A stretch of DNA of 64,000 nt from Bolinopsis microptera (Eukaryota; Ctenophora; Tentaculata; Lobata; Bolinopsidae). The notes under the pieces are model-generated. The model worked only from the letters and a program-made list of their open reading frames with translations. It was not told the origin of the DNA and made no database searches. Numbering within the stretch: position 1 is the first letter of the stretch; every line of letters starts with the position of its first letter. The stretch is taken from the NCBI RefSeq assembly GCF_026151205.1, contig NC_087081.1, positions 12,544,340-12,608,339 on the forward strand, read 5' to 3'. Made by a program: the position numbers and the translations under genes. Positions 22,825 through 33,164 of this stretch are shown here, one piece after another.

Positions 22825-24198
22825 ATGATAAACCTTCAAGAGATTTTCGACTATGTCAAAGCTGCCTCAGTTGAGGATCTACGTCATATCCTTAACTCTG
22901 TTCAAAACGAGCTGCCAAAGCGTGAGGGAAAGGTGGACAATTTTGTGTTACATATAGAGGACTTCTGCGAGGATGAGGTTCTCCGTGATGCGGTATGGGT
23001 TGAATGTGAGTCCCTGCAGAAACTGAACACCGAGGGAAGACACAAGGCAACAACAGCTTGGTTGTGCTCACAGGATGCACCCTATATTTACACTGACACA
23101 AATCCAGTGCACCCACCACAGGATATCAGTGGTTTCCCTAATATCAAAAGACTCCTGAGTCTTGTAAACTCGAGTACGGAGATAACTGGACCTCTGGACT
23201 CATGTCTGGTCATCAAGTATGGAAACAACCAAGCGAGTACTTCAATACACAATGACGGTGAGAAACTAATGGACCAGGAGAAATCGATTTGCTCTTTCTC
23301 ACTGGGATGTGAACGGACGCTTGAGTTTTACGAGGGCACAACTGGGAAACCTAATTGTGTCAAGACGATAAGGATGAAGAACAACAGTCTTGTTGTAATG
23401 CGGCCTGGGACACAGCAGAATCTGAGGCATGCTGTGCGAGCAGAGCCGGCCACAAAGGGAGAGCCTCCAAAGAAATCGGAGCAAGTAAGATACTCCCTGT
23501 CATTTCGAGCTATTGTGAAATCTGGTGGCCAAGTTAGCTCTCAGAATATCAGCACAGAGACTAGTACACCAGCTTCTGGCACCGAAGCCCAAGTACCTGC
23601 GCAAAGAGTCACGTTGGTTGCTGGAGACTCTTATGCTCAAAGATTGGACTCCGCAAAGCTGGGAAAAGGGAAAGTCACAGTCGTAAATGTTGCAGAAGGC
23701 GGAGCAAAAATGGACAAAGTCCAGAAACAGTTGGAGGACTACTGCACGGCACATCCTGATGTCCACGTTGAGAAGCTTCTGATCAGCGTAGGCACAAACG
23801 ATATTAGGCGTGTGGGGGATAAAATTGGTATTTTGAGGGGACCAGTAAAGCAACTTTTTGGTAAGATAGGCCTATTATTTCCCAACTGTAAGGTATATGT
23901 TCAATCTCTATTGCCATTACCTTTACAGAATGATAACGATAAATTAACTAACAAGAGGGTAATGGATTTTAATAGGATTTTATACAATGAGTGTGTATTT
24001 AGGAGGTTCTTTTTCATGGATGTGTTTTATCCCTTTACAAAGTTTAAGAGAGCTCTAAGTGAGCCTGTTAAGAGATTTGATCCCTTATTTGAGAACAAAG
24101 GCATTCACCCCAATCCTCAGAAAGGTATGGGTGTGTTGGCCAGATTTTATATTCGTGCCATCCACAGTAGATATTTTAATCCTTATATCTATCAGTAG
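22825..24198 (+). CDS. LINE ORF1: AlkB-like dioxygenase domain fused to SGNH esterase-like domain
   Basis: The frame is open from 22753 (481 codons); ATG 22825 (residue 25 of that numbering) is an alternative start in the better context MINLQEIF. Residues about 100-256 carry the AlkB set of iron and 2-oxoglutarate ligands: H166-x-D168 in SIHNDGE (23248), H226 in LRHAV (23428), and R246...R252 in RYSLSFR (23488-23508). AlkB enzymes oxidatively demethylate nucleic acids. Residues about 285-465 look like an SGNH hydrolase: block I GDS (291-293), block III GTND (347-350), block V IHPN with H452. The usual Asp three residues before that His is Lys here, so esterase activity is uncertain. SGNH/esterase domains are known in CR1 ORF1; the joined AlkB domain is the unusual part. 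Confidence 0.85.
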   Translation: MINLQEIFDYVKAASVEDLRHILNSVQNELPKREGKVDNFVLHIEDFCEDEVLRDAVWVECESLQKLNTEGRHKATTAWLCSQDAPYIYTDTNPVHPPQDISGFPNIKRLLSLVNSSTEITGPLDSCLVIKYGNNQASTSIHNDGEKLMDQEKSICSFSLGCERTLEFYEGTTGKPNCVKTIRMKNNSLVVMRPGTQQNLRHAVRAEPATKGEPPKKSEQVRYSLSFRAIVKSGGQVSSQNISTETSTPASGTEAQVPAQRVTLVAGDSYAQRLDSAKLGKGKVTVVNVAEGGAKMDKVQKQLEDYCTAHPDVHVEKLLISVGTNDIRRVGDKIGILRGPVKQLFGKIGLLFPNCKVYVQSLLPLPLQNDNDKLTNKRVMDFNRILYNECVFRRFFFMDVFYPFTKFKRALSEPVKRFDPLFENKGIHPNPQKGMGVLARFYIRAIHSRYFNPYIYQ

Positions 24199-24280
24199 TT
24201 CTTTTGTGCTGTCTTCTGAACCTTGTTAAGCTAATGATATGCAGTTGTAGTCTGGCAAGTATACTCACCTGTAAAACACC

Positions 24281-27200
24281 ATGATCGATTTAGTAACATA
24301 CAGATTTAGAGTTGGAGTGTTTAGTGGAAATTCTTTTGCAAAATCCATCAAACATCAGAACCGTAGACGTGGTACAGGTAGTATTTTTGATTATTTAGAC
24401 AGCTGCATTGATTCTCGCTTATTATTTTATATTTTTTATGTTATATTCATATGTCACTTTTCGCTAATCACTATCACATATGTCGGGGTAAGTGGGTTGG
24501 CTTTTTCTAGGGTCACTTATGATTGCCGAGCCTTTGTACCAACATACCCAGTTCCTAACTTGTGCCGATGCTTTACAGTTTATTTCTTTTTATATTTAGC
24601 AAATATGTATTATCTGAGGAATAATTACAGTTTCGATGGTTTATATAGATTTTGCCAGATTTCAATCCATAAGAACTTAAATTGCATATTTACTGGTAGA
24701 ACCGGCAATACACTCACGGGATGCATAATTTGGTTGTTTTTGATGAATGGTTTTTTGATAGTTTTAGTAAACCCTGGAATTGTAAACCCAGGGCCGTCTC
24801 CCATAGGTGTTAGAGTTGGGAATGGTAATAAATTGAATGTTTACTTTCAGAATGTTCAAGGTCTCATCCCTTTTGGTGAACTGAACAATGCCCATCCAAT
24901 GATTGATACCACTAAATGTCTTGAAGTGTCGACTTATCTTAATGAGGCTAAGATAGATATTGCAATACTTAACGAAACCTGGTTTAAGAGTTCTATTGCT
25001 GATAGTGAATTTCTGCACCCTGACAGATATAAGATATTTCGCTCTGATAGATCGAAGAAAACTCATCCACCAGATCCTTCTAATCCAACCCGGTTTAGGA
25101 GGAATGGTGGAGGGGTCATGATTGCAGTGAGAGCAGACCTTGATCTAACTTCAAAGGAAGTTCATCTCAAGTATGGTGCAGAAATTCTTGCTGTGGAATT
25201 TAAGACATCCACTGGAATTAAGTTTGTTGTATGCACATGTTATCGTGTTGGTACACTGGGCTCCGCAAATCATGAAAAAATTGTTGAGTCTTTGAAAACT
25301 CTTCTCAGAAGAAGAGGACTGAGTAAAGTCTTCATACTAGGAGATTTTAACCTGACCGGAGTTTCCTGGTCTACCCTGGCCAGCTCCTGTCCTATTGAGC
25401 AATCTTTTGTTGAATCTTTTGTTGATCTAGGCCTTCAACAATGTGTGTTAACACCTACCCACTGCAAAGGCAAAACACTTGACCTATTGCTCACAAACTC
25501 TGTGTCAAATATTAATGACCTAATGGTAGGTGAGAGAGATAGTGCTTGCAAGTCTGACCACTTCCCCATCAATTTTAAGATCAACGTTAAAGTTGGTAGG
25601 AAGAAGCCAGTCAGGCGTATGTGCTATAACTTTAAGACTGTGAACTGGGAGAGGCTAAACCATGAACTCCGACACACGAATTGGGATGCATTGCTCAATG
25701 GCACAGAACCTGAAATTGGATGGAAAAAATTTAAGGACAAACTTTTTAATGTCACAGATAAATTTGTTAAAAAATGCTCTGTCAAGACTGATGGCCAAGA
25801 TCCATGGTTTGACTCGGAGTGTTATGATGCATGGCGTAAGAAAGTGAGATTACATAAAGAAAGGCATAAAAGTGATAGAGCTGAAATTGCATTCTCCCTT
25901 GCTAGGAAAAATTTCAAAAATGTGGTTGCTCAAAAAATGAGGGAAACATTAAATGAATCTGATGATAGTGCTTTAATAACAAAAAAATTTTGGTCCTATG
26001 TCAAATCGAAGACAGCTAGTCAGCGGATCCCTGAGTTTGTAAGCCACAAAGGCACTGTCCGCAACTGCCCTGAAGACCAGGCCAACCTATTTAATGACTT
26101 TTTCTTCGAGCAGTTCTCTGAGGCATCAACTTATGACATAGATATAGATTACTCTAATGATTGGCGCTTTGATATTGAATTTGACCACAGAAGGGTTCGC
26201 AAAATCCTTTCCAATATTAATGCTAATAAAGCTTATGGACCTGATGGTATCCATGGGAAACTTTTGAAAAACTGTGCGGTTGGGCTCGCATACCCTATAT
26301 CAATACTTTTTCATTCATGCTACAACATTGGGACACTACCAAGGGAGTGGAAACTGGGGCACATTGTACCAATATTCAAGAAAGGGGATAAACATGAGGT
26401 TTCAAATTATAGGCCAATTTCTCTTACATGCTTAATCACAAAAGTTCTTGAACGCATAATAAGAGATGAGTTATTGGCACTTACTAATGGCATGATCAAT
26501 GACAAACAGCATGGTTTCCGAGCTGAGAGATCTTGTGCAACTAATCTTGTAGGACTGTGCGACAGCCTAGCGCTCTCACTGAATGAAAATATGAGAACAG
26601 ATGTAGTCTACTTTGATTTTGCCAAAGCATTTGACTCGGTTAACCATGATCTTATATTATTTAAGCTAAAGAGCAAATTTGGTATTGATGGGAGGCTACT
26701 GAAATTCATCACTGATTATCTAAGAGACAGGCAACAACAGGTCTTGATAAGTGGCAAGTTTTCTTCTATGAGAAACGCCCAGTCTGGTGTACCTCAAGGG
26801 TCAATTTTGGGACCATTGCTGTTCATTATGTTCATTGATGATATATCAGTGGGGATTTCACCAGGCACACAACTGTCACTGTATGCCGATGATACTAAAA
26901 TTTGGCGTAAGATTGTTTCGGAGTCTGATATCCTGCGACTGCAGAAGGACATTGATTATCTCCATGACTGGTCACTTTCTAATAAAATGAGATTTCATCC
27001 CGACAAATGTAAGGTCCTCACCGTCGCAGGAAGGATATCCGAAACAGTTTCCCTCCTTAGTGTCCTACCACTCTTTAACTTTGTATACTCCATGGGAAGA
27101 ATCACACTTGACTATGTTGATCATGAAAAGGATCTGGGTGTAATTGTGACATCAAATCTCGATTGGAAAGATCAGTGCTCCAAAGTCCTTTCTAAGGCAA

Positions 27201-27811
27201 ACCAAAAATTAGGCATGGCGAGAAGAAATTGTTATTTTGTCCAAGACGTAAATCGTCGTAGAGTACTGTATCTCACTTTAGTGAGGAGCCTATTTGAGCA
27301 TTGCTCGGTTATATGGAGACCAGTCACAAAATCCCAGATAAGCAAGCTGGAGGGCCTCCAAAAGCGTGCTATCAAGTGGATTCTTCACGAGGAGTATATG
27401 AGTTATCCACCATCCACATACATTCAAAAATGCAGACAGCTGAAGATTATGCCGATTGAAGACCGCTTTGACTTCTTGGATCTCATCTTCTTCTTTAAAA
27501 TTGTGAAGCAACATATACCTGTCACTTTACCCTCATATTTGCAACCATTTCAAGGCCACTCAAGGCTCAGAAATAGTCACATGGACTCTCTATGTTTTGT
27601 AAGCTCTATCTCACCTCGAGCAAGCTCCAACGCTTTTGCCAAGAATTTCTTCTATAGGACCCACACTAAGTGGAATCACATTCCTCTAGATATCCGTGAG
27701 ATAGAGAGTATCACTGATTTTAAAAGTAAACTTTCCACTTACATGTGGGGGAAAATTATCCCGGTGGATTCGGACTCTGAACTTGACTATTCAATAGAAA
27801 CAAATCCGTAA
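24281..27811 (+). CDS. LINE ORF2: APE endonuclease and reverse transcriptase
   Basis: The protein has 1176 residues. Residues 1-180 include hydrophobic stretches (about 47-70 and 148-163) and end in an NPGP (169-172). The APE-type endonuclease runs from about 186 to 435 with N191 (QNVQG), E232 (LNETW), D355/N357 (LGDFN) and S425-D426-H427 (KSDHFP). The reverse transcriptase follows with GPDGI, YRPIS (710-714), FDFAKAFDS (778-786), SGVPQGSILGPLLF (835-848) and catalytic YADD (868-871). The C-terminal region holds QKRAIKWIL and WNHIPLDIR. All catalytic residues I can check are present. It acts by nicking the target and copying the RNA in place. Confidence 0.93.
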   Translation: MIDLVTYRFRVGVFSGNSFAKSIKHQNRRRGTGSIFDYLDSCIDSRLLFYIFYVIFICHFSLITITYVGVSGLAFSRVTYDCRAFVPTYPVPNLCRCFTVYFFLYLANMYYLRNNYSFDGLYRFCQISIHKNLNCIFTGRTGNTLTGCIIWLFLMNGFLIVLVNPGIVNPGPSPIGVRVGNGNKLNVYFQNVQGLIPFGELNNAHPMIDTTKCLEVSTYLNEAKIDIAILNETWFKSSIADSEFLHPDRYKIFRSDRSKKTHPPDPSNPTRFRRNGGGVMIAVRADLDLTSKEVHLKYGAEILAVEFKTSTGIKFVVCTCYRVGTLGSANHEKIVESLKTLLRRRGLSKVFILGDFNLTGVSWSTLASSCPIEQSFVESFVDLGLQQCVLTPTHCKGKTLDLLLTNSVSNINDLMVGERDSACKSDHFPINFKINVKVGRKKPVRRMCYNFKTVNWERLNHELRHTNWDALLNGTEPEIGWKKFKDKLFNVTDKFVKKCSVKTDGQDPWFDSECYDAWRKKVRLHKERHKSDRAEIAFSLARKNFKNVVAQKMRETLNESDDSALITKKFWSYVKSKTASQRIPEFVSHKGTVRNCPEDQANLFNDFFFEQFSEASTYDIDIDYSNDWRFDIEFDHRRVRKILSNINANKAYGPDGIHGKLLKNCAVGLAYPISILFHSCYNIGTLPREWKLGHIVPIFKKGDKHEVSNYRPISLTCLITKVLERIIRDELLALTNGMINDKQHGFRAERSCATNLVGLCDSLALSLNENMRTDVVYFDFAKAFDSVNHDLILFKLKSKFGIDGRLLKFITDYLRDRQQQVLISGKFSSMRNAQSGVPQGSILGPLLFIMFIDDISVGISPGTQLSLYADDTKIWRKIVSESDILRLQKDIDYLHDWSLSNKMRFHPDKCKVLTVAGRISETVSLLSVLPLFNFVYSMGRITLDYVDHEKDLGVIVTSNLDWKDQCSKVLSKANQKLGMARRNCYFVQDVNRRRVLYLTLVRSLFEHCSVIWRPVTKSQISKLEGLQKRAIKWILHEEYMSYPPSTYIQKCRQLKIMPIEDRFDFLDLIFFFKIVKQHIPVTLPSYLQPFQGHSRLRNSHMDSLCFVSSISPRASSNAFAKNFFYRTHTKWNHIPLDIREIESITDFKSKLSTYMWGKIIPVDSDSELDYSIETNP

Positions 27812-28159
27812 AATAGTTTATTCAAGATTATCTATTCTTGCTGTCTGCATTCACATATTTCTCAATTTCATCTCACAGCACAATATTTTATGAATTGATT
27901 GAATGGGTGTGTGATTTTGTTTAAAGTAACTTATTACAATTTTATAAGGGCCCATGCTTGTGCAGGAGCTGCATTTGCACTCAATATCTGTGTTTTGGTG
28001 ACCCTCAGGTCCTTTGGTTACATACATTTTGTCCGAGACAATTTCAACTTTGACAATCCATGCTTAGAGGACAATATTATATTTAACTAATTCATTGTGT
28101 AAACTTGTATGTAATTGACTGATTTGAAAGATTTCAATAAAAAAAAATAGCAGCCTCCA

Positions 28160-28500
28160 GATCGTCTACTTCATATCCTTCCTGGCCTATATCATGACCT
28201 ATTAACTTACCCAAAGGATTTGACATCGCTTGATTTTTGTTCGTGCCCTCCTTTCCTCCAGTCATACTGGCTGTATCAATTCGATCAGAAGACCATCCTT
28301 ACGAGGTCGAGGTTTGTAAGTTACATTTTAAGACATTCAAATTTGAAGGGGAACAGAAGCAGTCACTCAAGAGTGTGTTCCAGCAGGAAGCTGACTTGCT
28401 GTGTGAAGAAACCAAGGTGGTGGAAGTTATTACAAAATGTAAAGCTTCACACGTTCTACAAGATCTTGTTTAAACAATTGGCTAGCTAAACCGGTATCAG
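28160..28500 (+). other. Internal piece of the inverted-arm element
   Basis: Between the LINE end and the right arm lies a stretch open from 28237 to 28473 (78 codons, ending CKASHVLQDLV) with protein-like composition. It has no recognised domain. It may be what remains of the carrier element's own gene. Confidence 0.35.
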
Positions 28501-29909
28501 AAAAGCCCCAGAGTTGTTGAAGAGCAGTGAGAACCCTTACAGCCCCATTCTATTGGTCATGGTAATCCAGATCAAGTTCAGTTTGGTAATCCTGATGAGA
28601 GTTTGCCATGTAAGAAGAACAACTGTGTAATAGGGCTGTTTGAGGATACATTTTACCCAAGGGAGGTCCTCAGTGTGAATGGGGATTCTGCAACCATAAC
28701 TATCATGAGTTCTATTAAAGGATCTACACGTTACTGGATTTGCCAGGATTTGGCCAGCTAGGAAAGGCACCCAGACCTTACAGAGACAATCAGTATTGAA
28801 GGTACGACCAAGACTCACGTAACTAGGTGTTGCTATGGGTTGCTAGGGGCCTACATAGTGAGGAACCCTAACATCAATAGTTTAATTGTATTCACTTTAC
28901 TGTTTTAACCCGTTGTTACCATGACCCAGGTCAATTTTCAACAGTTTTGGGTCAAATAGTGTTATTTTATGCCTTTTTTTTGCATGTAAATCGTCGTTGC
29001 TATGGGTTGCTAGGGGCCTAAATAGTGGGAAAACTTATCTCCCTGAAGTGTTAGACATTAGTTACCAATTTAACTCCCAATACACAACTGTCATAGGGTT
29101 TATAAAGGATAACTAGTATAATATTTATGGATCATAATTCATAAAGTTATAAAAAACCCTAATTTTCACTGAAATCTCAATTTTTCGTAAAAAAGACGAG
29201 TTTCCATGGTTACGGGCACCCAATATGCCTCCAGATGAGCTCTGGAAGCTTGAAATCATCAACCCTACCTGGTATGTTAATAATAATCAACATTCATTAG
29301 TAACAATAGAGTGTAAGATATTAAAATGACATGTATTAACCTCTAAAATGCCTAAAACGCCCCGTTGTTAGGCGTTGCTAAGGCCCAAAAATACCACTAA
29401 AACACCTAACATCATGTTTTTATACCTCTTATAGTTGGGGTAGTTGATATACAAGTTACAATGTACAATTATGGTCTTTCTGGATACTTTTGGCCATGTT
29501 AAAGGTCTTAGAATGGCAAAAAGGGGTAAAAACAAACATTTTGGCTGATTTCGCTTAATTTTTTTTCAAAACGACCCGTTTCCATGAATACGGGCACCCT
29601 GGGGGTCTTCAGAAAATTTTTAGATGGCTGAAATCATTCACCCTACCTGGTTTGTCAATAATGATTCACAATCATGGGAAACAATGAGGTGTAAAAGGTA
29701 AAAATGAATTAAATAAAGCCAATTTTAGTCAAAAACGTAAAAAATGACCCTCCCGCTAACCGAAAACGGGGTGGGAAATATTTATTTTGGGCTTTTTTGA
29801 CCCCAAACCAAGTTATTTTTTCATTTGGGAGGTCCCTTTACCCAAAAAACAGGGCCGTTTAAAAATTCATGACATCACCCAAAAATATTGCCATCCGTGC
29901 CCACCCCTA
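28500..29909. repeat. Right inverted arm
   Basis: It is the inverted copy of 20927-22310, including the TAGCAACCCATAGCAAC-type motifs in reverse complement at about 28832, 28997 and 29360. Confidence 0.85.
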
Positions 29910-29916
29910 TTAAGAG

Positions 29917-30476
29917 ATACACGAATCGAAGACATAAATCTTAGAGACCATTTTTACTTCTCAATCTATAATATCTACTTTATACAGAGTCGCATATGAA
30001 CTCTACGATAGGTCTAGCCCATTACTAAGCCTCGAGCATATTTCATTAAATTTGTGTGGCCACTGTAATTGTTTATAATATGTATTATGTTCGGAGGTAA
30101 TGAATTGGTAAGCTAACTTTTGAAACTTTAAAAACTTATTTTCTATTTCTTTCTTATATTTTAATTTTTTAGATTTATTTTAATAACCATTGCAATGTCA
30201 TTTCAAGTTCGTCTATATGACAAAGGCATGCAGCCGAAACTCCGACAATACCTGATGTGATTTGTTTAATATGGACTCTCATTTCGTCCACAGTAATTAA
30301 TTAAAAACTTATTTCTATCTGAAATAAATTTAGATTGTTTTAATAATTTACCTCAGAGCAAAGCACTTGCAGTAAGTTGATTTATAAATAAATATCTTGT
30401 CGACCTTAGTTGTTCTAATTACCCCATAGCTATAGTCTATAGCTATTAGTATAACTAATTACCAATTATTCTCTCA
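29917..30476. other. Flank of BTB-B continuing into the upstream region of BTB-C
   Basis: It resumes the BTB-B 3' flank after the 9-kb insertion. The part 30031-30430 is duplicated at about 34713-35100 upstream of BTB-E. No gene is supported. Confidence 0.6.
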
Positions 30477-30494
30477 GGTAAAGTACCCTACACA

Positions 30495-31709
30495 ATGGCC
30501 CCCAATATTACAGTACCAATGAACTTTGGAAGACACTTGCTGGACTCTCCCACCCACAGTACCCTAGAACTAAAAACCAAAAACGGGGCCACAGTTCGTG
30601 CCAGTTCGGTGATCCTGTCCTTTAACAGTCCCGTGATAGATCACATGACCACAACTCTTCATCTGACCAGTGTGGATATGGAGGAGTTCAGCGAAGAAGC
30701 TGTGAGATATTTTGTAGACGCTGCCTACTCGGGAGAAACTCCTCTAATCTCTAGAGACATGTTCAGAGACATTAACAAGATGAGTCACGTGTTTAAAGTC
30801 ACGTGGTTAGTGACCAGATGTTCAGAGCTTTTCACCGGTATTGTTAAGGCGATTGAAAAACTCACTTATCAGGATTTAGTCTTTTTGTTTGACGAAGCTG
30901 CATTCGCCCTCGCGAAGCTAAAGTCTCGGGAGATTATCAGGATAGCATTTGATGAGATCAGGTCAGGGAATGGAGAGGAGGATTTTATCTCCAGGTACAT
31001 TAAAGAAAATCTGCATTCCCTCTCTCGTGAACAGCTGGACTTGATATTGGAACTGGCTGGACCTACTTATGATCAGTTTGTAGTTAAATCTTTAATACAG
31101 TATCTTGAAGATTGCCTATCTAAAGAAGATAGGAATGTGTCTGATAACTGCAAATACCTTCTTGATAAATGTGATCTGTATCTTTGCCAATAGGACACTC
31201 CTGTTATAGCAGAGAAACTTTTTGATGTACTTGAACAAGTTTGTTTATCACCAGAAGATCTCAAGTGGGTATTTCATCTTCTTAGAAAAGTGACGAAGAA
31301 GCCAGTGCCACTGGTTGTAGATACTATTGGTTATTGCTCTGAAACTACTGCTTCTGTATGTTCTTGTCACACTAAGGAGGATGTTAAACAAATCTGTGGT
31401 GAGGGTTCCAGCAATCAGTCCCAACCTACCAGTGGCGACGACAGTGAATACCTAATAGAATTCAGCGTACCTGAGTTTAAACTATGTGGAATCCAGGATT
31501 CGATAGAAGAGATCGAGCAGAAAACTGATACACATGTGAGACTTGATGATGATTTGTATGACGTCAGTTTAGTCGTCATTTCTGGAAATGAGAAAAACTG
31601 CAAGGAAGCTAAAATTATGGTACAAGAGATTATGGGTAGCATAGAACAGCACCGGCGTACGCGTGGCGGCCGTGGACGGCGGCCCGGGCGTAGGAGATAC
31701 CGAAGATAA
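30495..31709 (+). pseudogene. BTB-C: BTB-KH protein with RG-rich end, one in-frame stop
   Basis: The frame runs 405 codons from ATG 30495 to TAA 31709, interrupted by a single TAG at 31191-31193. All other copies have CAG (Gln) at this point, in LCQQ. Before it are the BTB and BACK-like regions. After it come the conserved FDVLEQVC segment, a KH-like unit (SIEEIEQKTDTHVRL, VVISGNEKNCKEAK) and a basic RTRGGRGRRPGRRRYRR end resembling an RGG box. AATAAA lies at 31727. Apart from the stop the frame is clean, so the change is recent, polymorphic, edited, or read through. The next BTB start is only 217 bases downstream. Confidence 0.75.
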
Positions 31710-31926
31710 AATATGTAATTGATTCCAATAAACTACACAATATGTTATTTAATTATAGAGCAATTTGATCCCGGGTCAGCCTGAAAATTTTGTTGCAAAT
31801 TTCATGGTTCGATTTATAGATGATAATCTTGTTAATATTAATAATTTTGTCTGATTACCCAGTATTTTGTAATTATTAATATAACTAATTACTGTAAATC
31901 ATTTCTCAGGTAAAGTGTCCTACACA

Positions 31927-33036
31927 ATGGCCCCCAATATTTCAGTACCAATGAACTTTGGAAGACACTTGCTGGACTTTCCGACCCACAGTACCCTAGA
32001 ACTCAAAACAAAAAACGGGGCAGCCGTTCGTGCCAGTTCTGTAATCCTGTCCTTTAACAGTCCCGTGATAGATCACATGACCACAACTCTTCATCTGACC
32101 AGTGTGGATATGGAGGAGTTCAGCGAAGAAGCTGTGAGATATTTTGTAGACGCTGCCTACTCGGGAGAAACTCCTCTGATCTCTAGAGACATGTTTAGAG
32201 ACATTAACAAGATGAGTCACGTGTTTAAAGTCACGTGGTTAGTGACCAGATGTTTAGAGCTTTTCGCCAGTATTGCTAAGGCAATTGAAGAACCTACTTT
32301 TCAGGATTTAGTTTTTCTGTTTGACGAAGCTGCATTCGCCCTCGCGAAGCTGAAGTCTCGGGAGATTGTCAGGATAGCACTTGATGAGATCAGGTCAGCG
32401 AATGGAGAGGAGGATTTTACCTTCAGATATATTAAAGAAAACCTGCATTCCCTCTCTCATCAACAGCTGGACTTGATATTGGAACTGGCTGGACCTACTA
32501 ATGATCAGTTTGTAGTTAAACCAGTAACACAGTATCTTGAAGATAGTTTGTCTAAAGAAGTTAAAGAAGTCTCTGATAACTGCAAATATCTTCTTGATAA
32601 ATGTGATCTGTATCTTTGTCAACAGAATACTCCTATTATAGCAGAGAAACTTTTTGATGTACTTGAAAAAGTTTGTTCATCACCAGAAGATCTCAAGTGG
32701 GTATTTCAACTTCTCAGAAAGGTGATAAAAAAACCTTCTGTTACTGCTGCTCCTCGCTCTAGCCCTTCTGCTGTTGCTCCTCCTCGCTCTAGTCCTTCTG
32801 CTGCTGCTCCTCCTCGCTCTAGCCCTTCTGCCGTTACTCCTCCTCGCTCTAGCCCTTCTGCTGCTCCTCCTCCTCGCTCTAGTCCTTCTGCTGCTGCTCC
32901 TCATCGCTCTTATCCTGATTTTCCTCATCCTCCTCCTAATTGGCCTGACGGGTATTACCATAATAATTTTTCCTTTGCTCCTCCTCAGTCTAACCCTTCT
33001 GCTTTTCATCCTCATTTGCATTGGCATAACAGGTAG
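31927..33036 (+). CDS. BTB-D: BTB protein with proline/serine-rich tail
   Basis: This 369-residue, single-exon protein is the close duplicate of BTB-B. It has the same BTB and BACK-like region, APRSSPSA repeats, PHPPPNWPDGYYHNN and a HLHWHNR end. The ATG is 17 bases after the acceptor at 31908-31909. Its 3' flank retains the empty target site of the 9-kb element. Confidence 0.88.
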   Translation: MAPNISVPMNFGRHLLDFPTHSTLELKTKNGAAVRASSVILSFNSPVIDHMTTTLHLTSVDMEEFSEEAVRYFVDAAYSGETPLISRDMFRDINKMSHVFKVTWLVTRCLELFASIAKAIEEPTFQDLVFLFDEAAFALAKLKSREIVRIALDEIRSANGEEDFTFRYIKENLHSLSHQQLDLILELAGPTNDQFVVKPVTQYLEDSLSKEVKEVSDNCKYLLDKCDLYLCQQNTPIIAEKLFDVLEKVCSSPEDLKWVFQLLRKVIKKPSVTAAPRSSPSAVAPPRSSPSAAAPPRSSPSAVTPPRSSPSAAPPPRSSPSAAAPHRSYPDFPHPPPNWPDGYYHNNFSFAPPQSNPSAFHPHLHWHNR

Positions 33037-33157
33037 TACCCAAACAACTAGAAGAAGAGGGGGCTGTATCCTTGTCCTAGTGTCCTTCTCTCGAAAGTAA
33101 ATGTAACCATCTGAATCCAGCAGTTGTTGAGTTATTCTCTGACTCCGATCCCGCCCC

Positions 33158-33164
33158 TTAAGAG
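33158..33164 (+). other. Empty target site of the 9-kb element
   Basis: A single TTAAGAG sits between sequences matching the left flank (GACTCCGATCCCG) and right flank (ACACGAATCGAAGAC) of the element inserted behind BTB-B. Confidence 0.85.

Larger units (their letters stand above)
22440..28150 (+). mobile_element. Apparently intact CR1-like LINE with two ORFs
   Basis: The element lies between the two inverted arms. It has a 5' leader of unclear start (about 22440), ORF1 at 22825-24198, an 82-base spacer, ORF2 at 24281-27811, a 3' untranslated region and an A-rich end at 28139-28147 (AATAAAAAAAAA). Both ORFs are uninterrupted, which suggests recent mobility. An esterase-like domain in ORF1 and an APE endonuclease plus reverse transcriptase in ORF2 are characteristic of CR1-type LINEs. 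I could not find a clear target-site duplication of the LINE itself. Confidence 0.85.
20920..29916. mobile_element. 9-kb hAT-like element with about 1.4-kb inverted arms and a nested LINE
   Basis: The ends are TAGGGGTGGGCAC (from 20927) and GTGCCCACCCCTA (to 29909), flanked by direct repeats TTAAGAG (20920-20926 and 29910-29916). The matching flank behind BTB-D at 33158-33164 has a single TTAAGAG with the same sequence on both sides, so it is the unoccupied site. The left arm (20927 to about 22310) and right arm (about 28500-29909) are inverted copies, with small differences. The terminal TAGGGGTGGGCA resembles hAT termini. hAT elements make 8-bp duplications; here 7 bases are exact and an eighth is mismatched. 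No transposase is recognised, so the carrier is probably non-autonomous. Confidence 0.85.
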
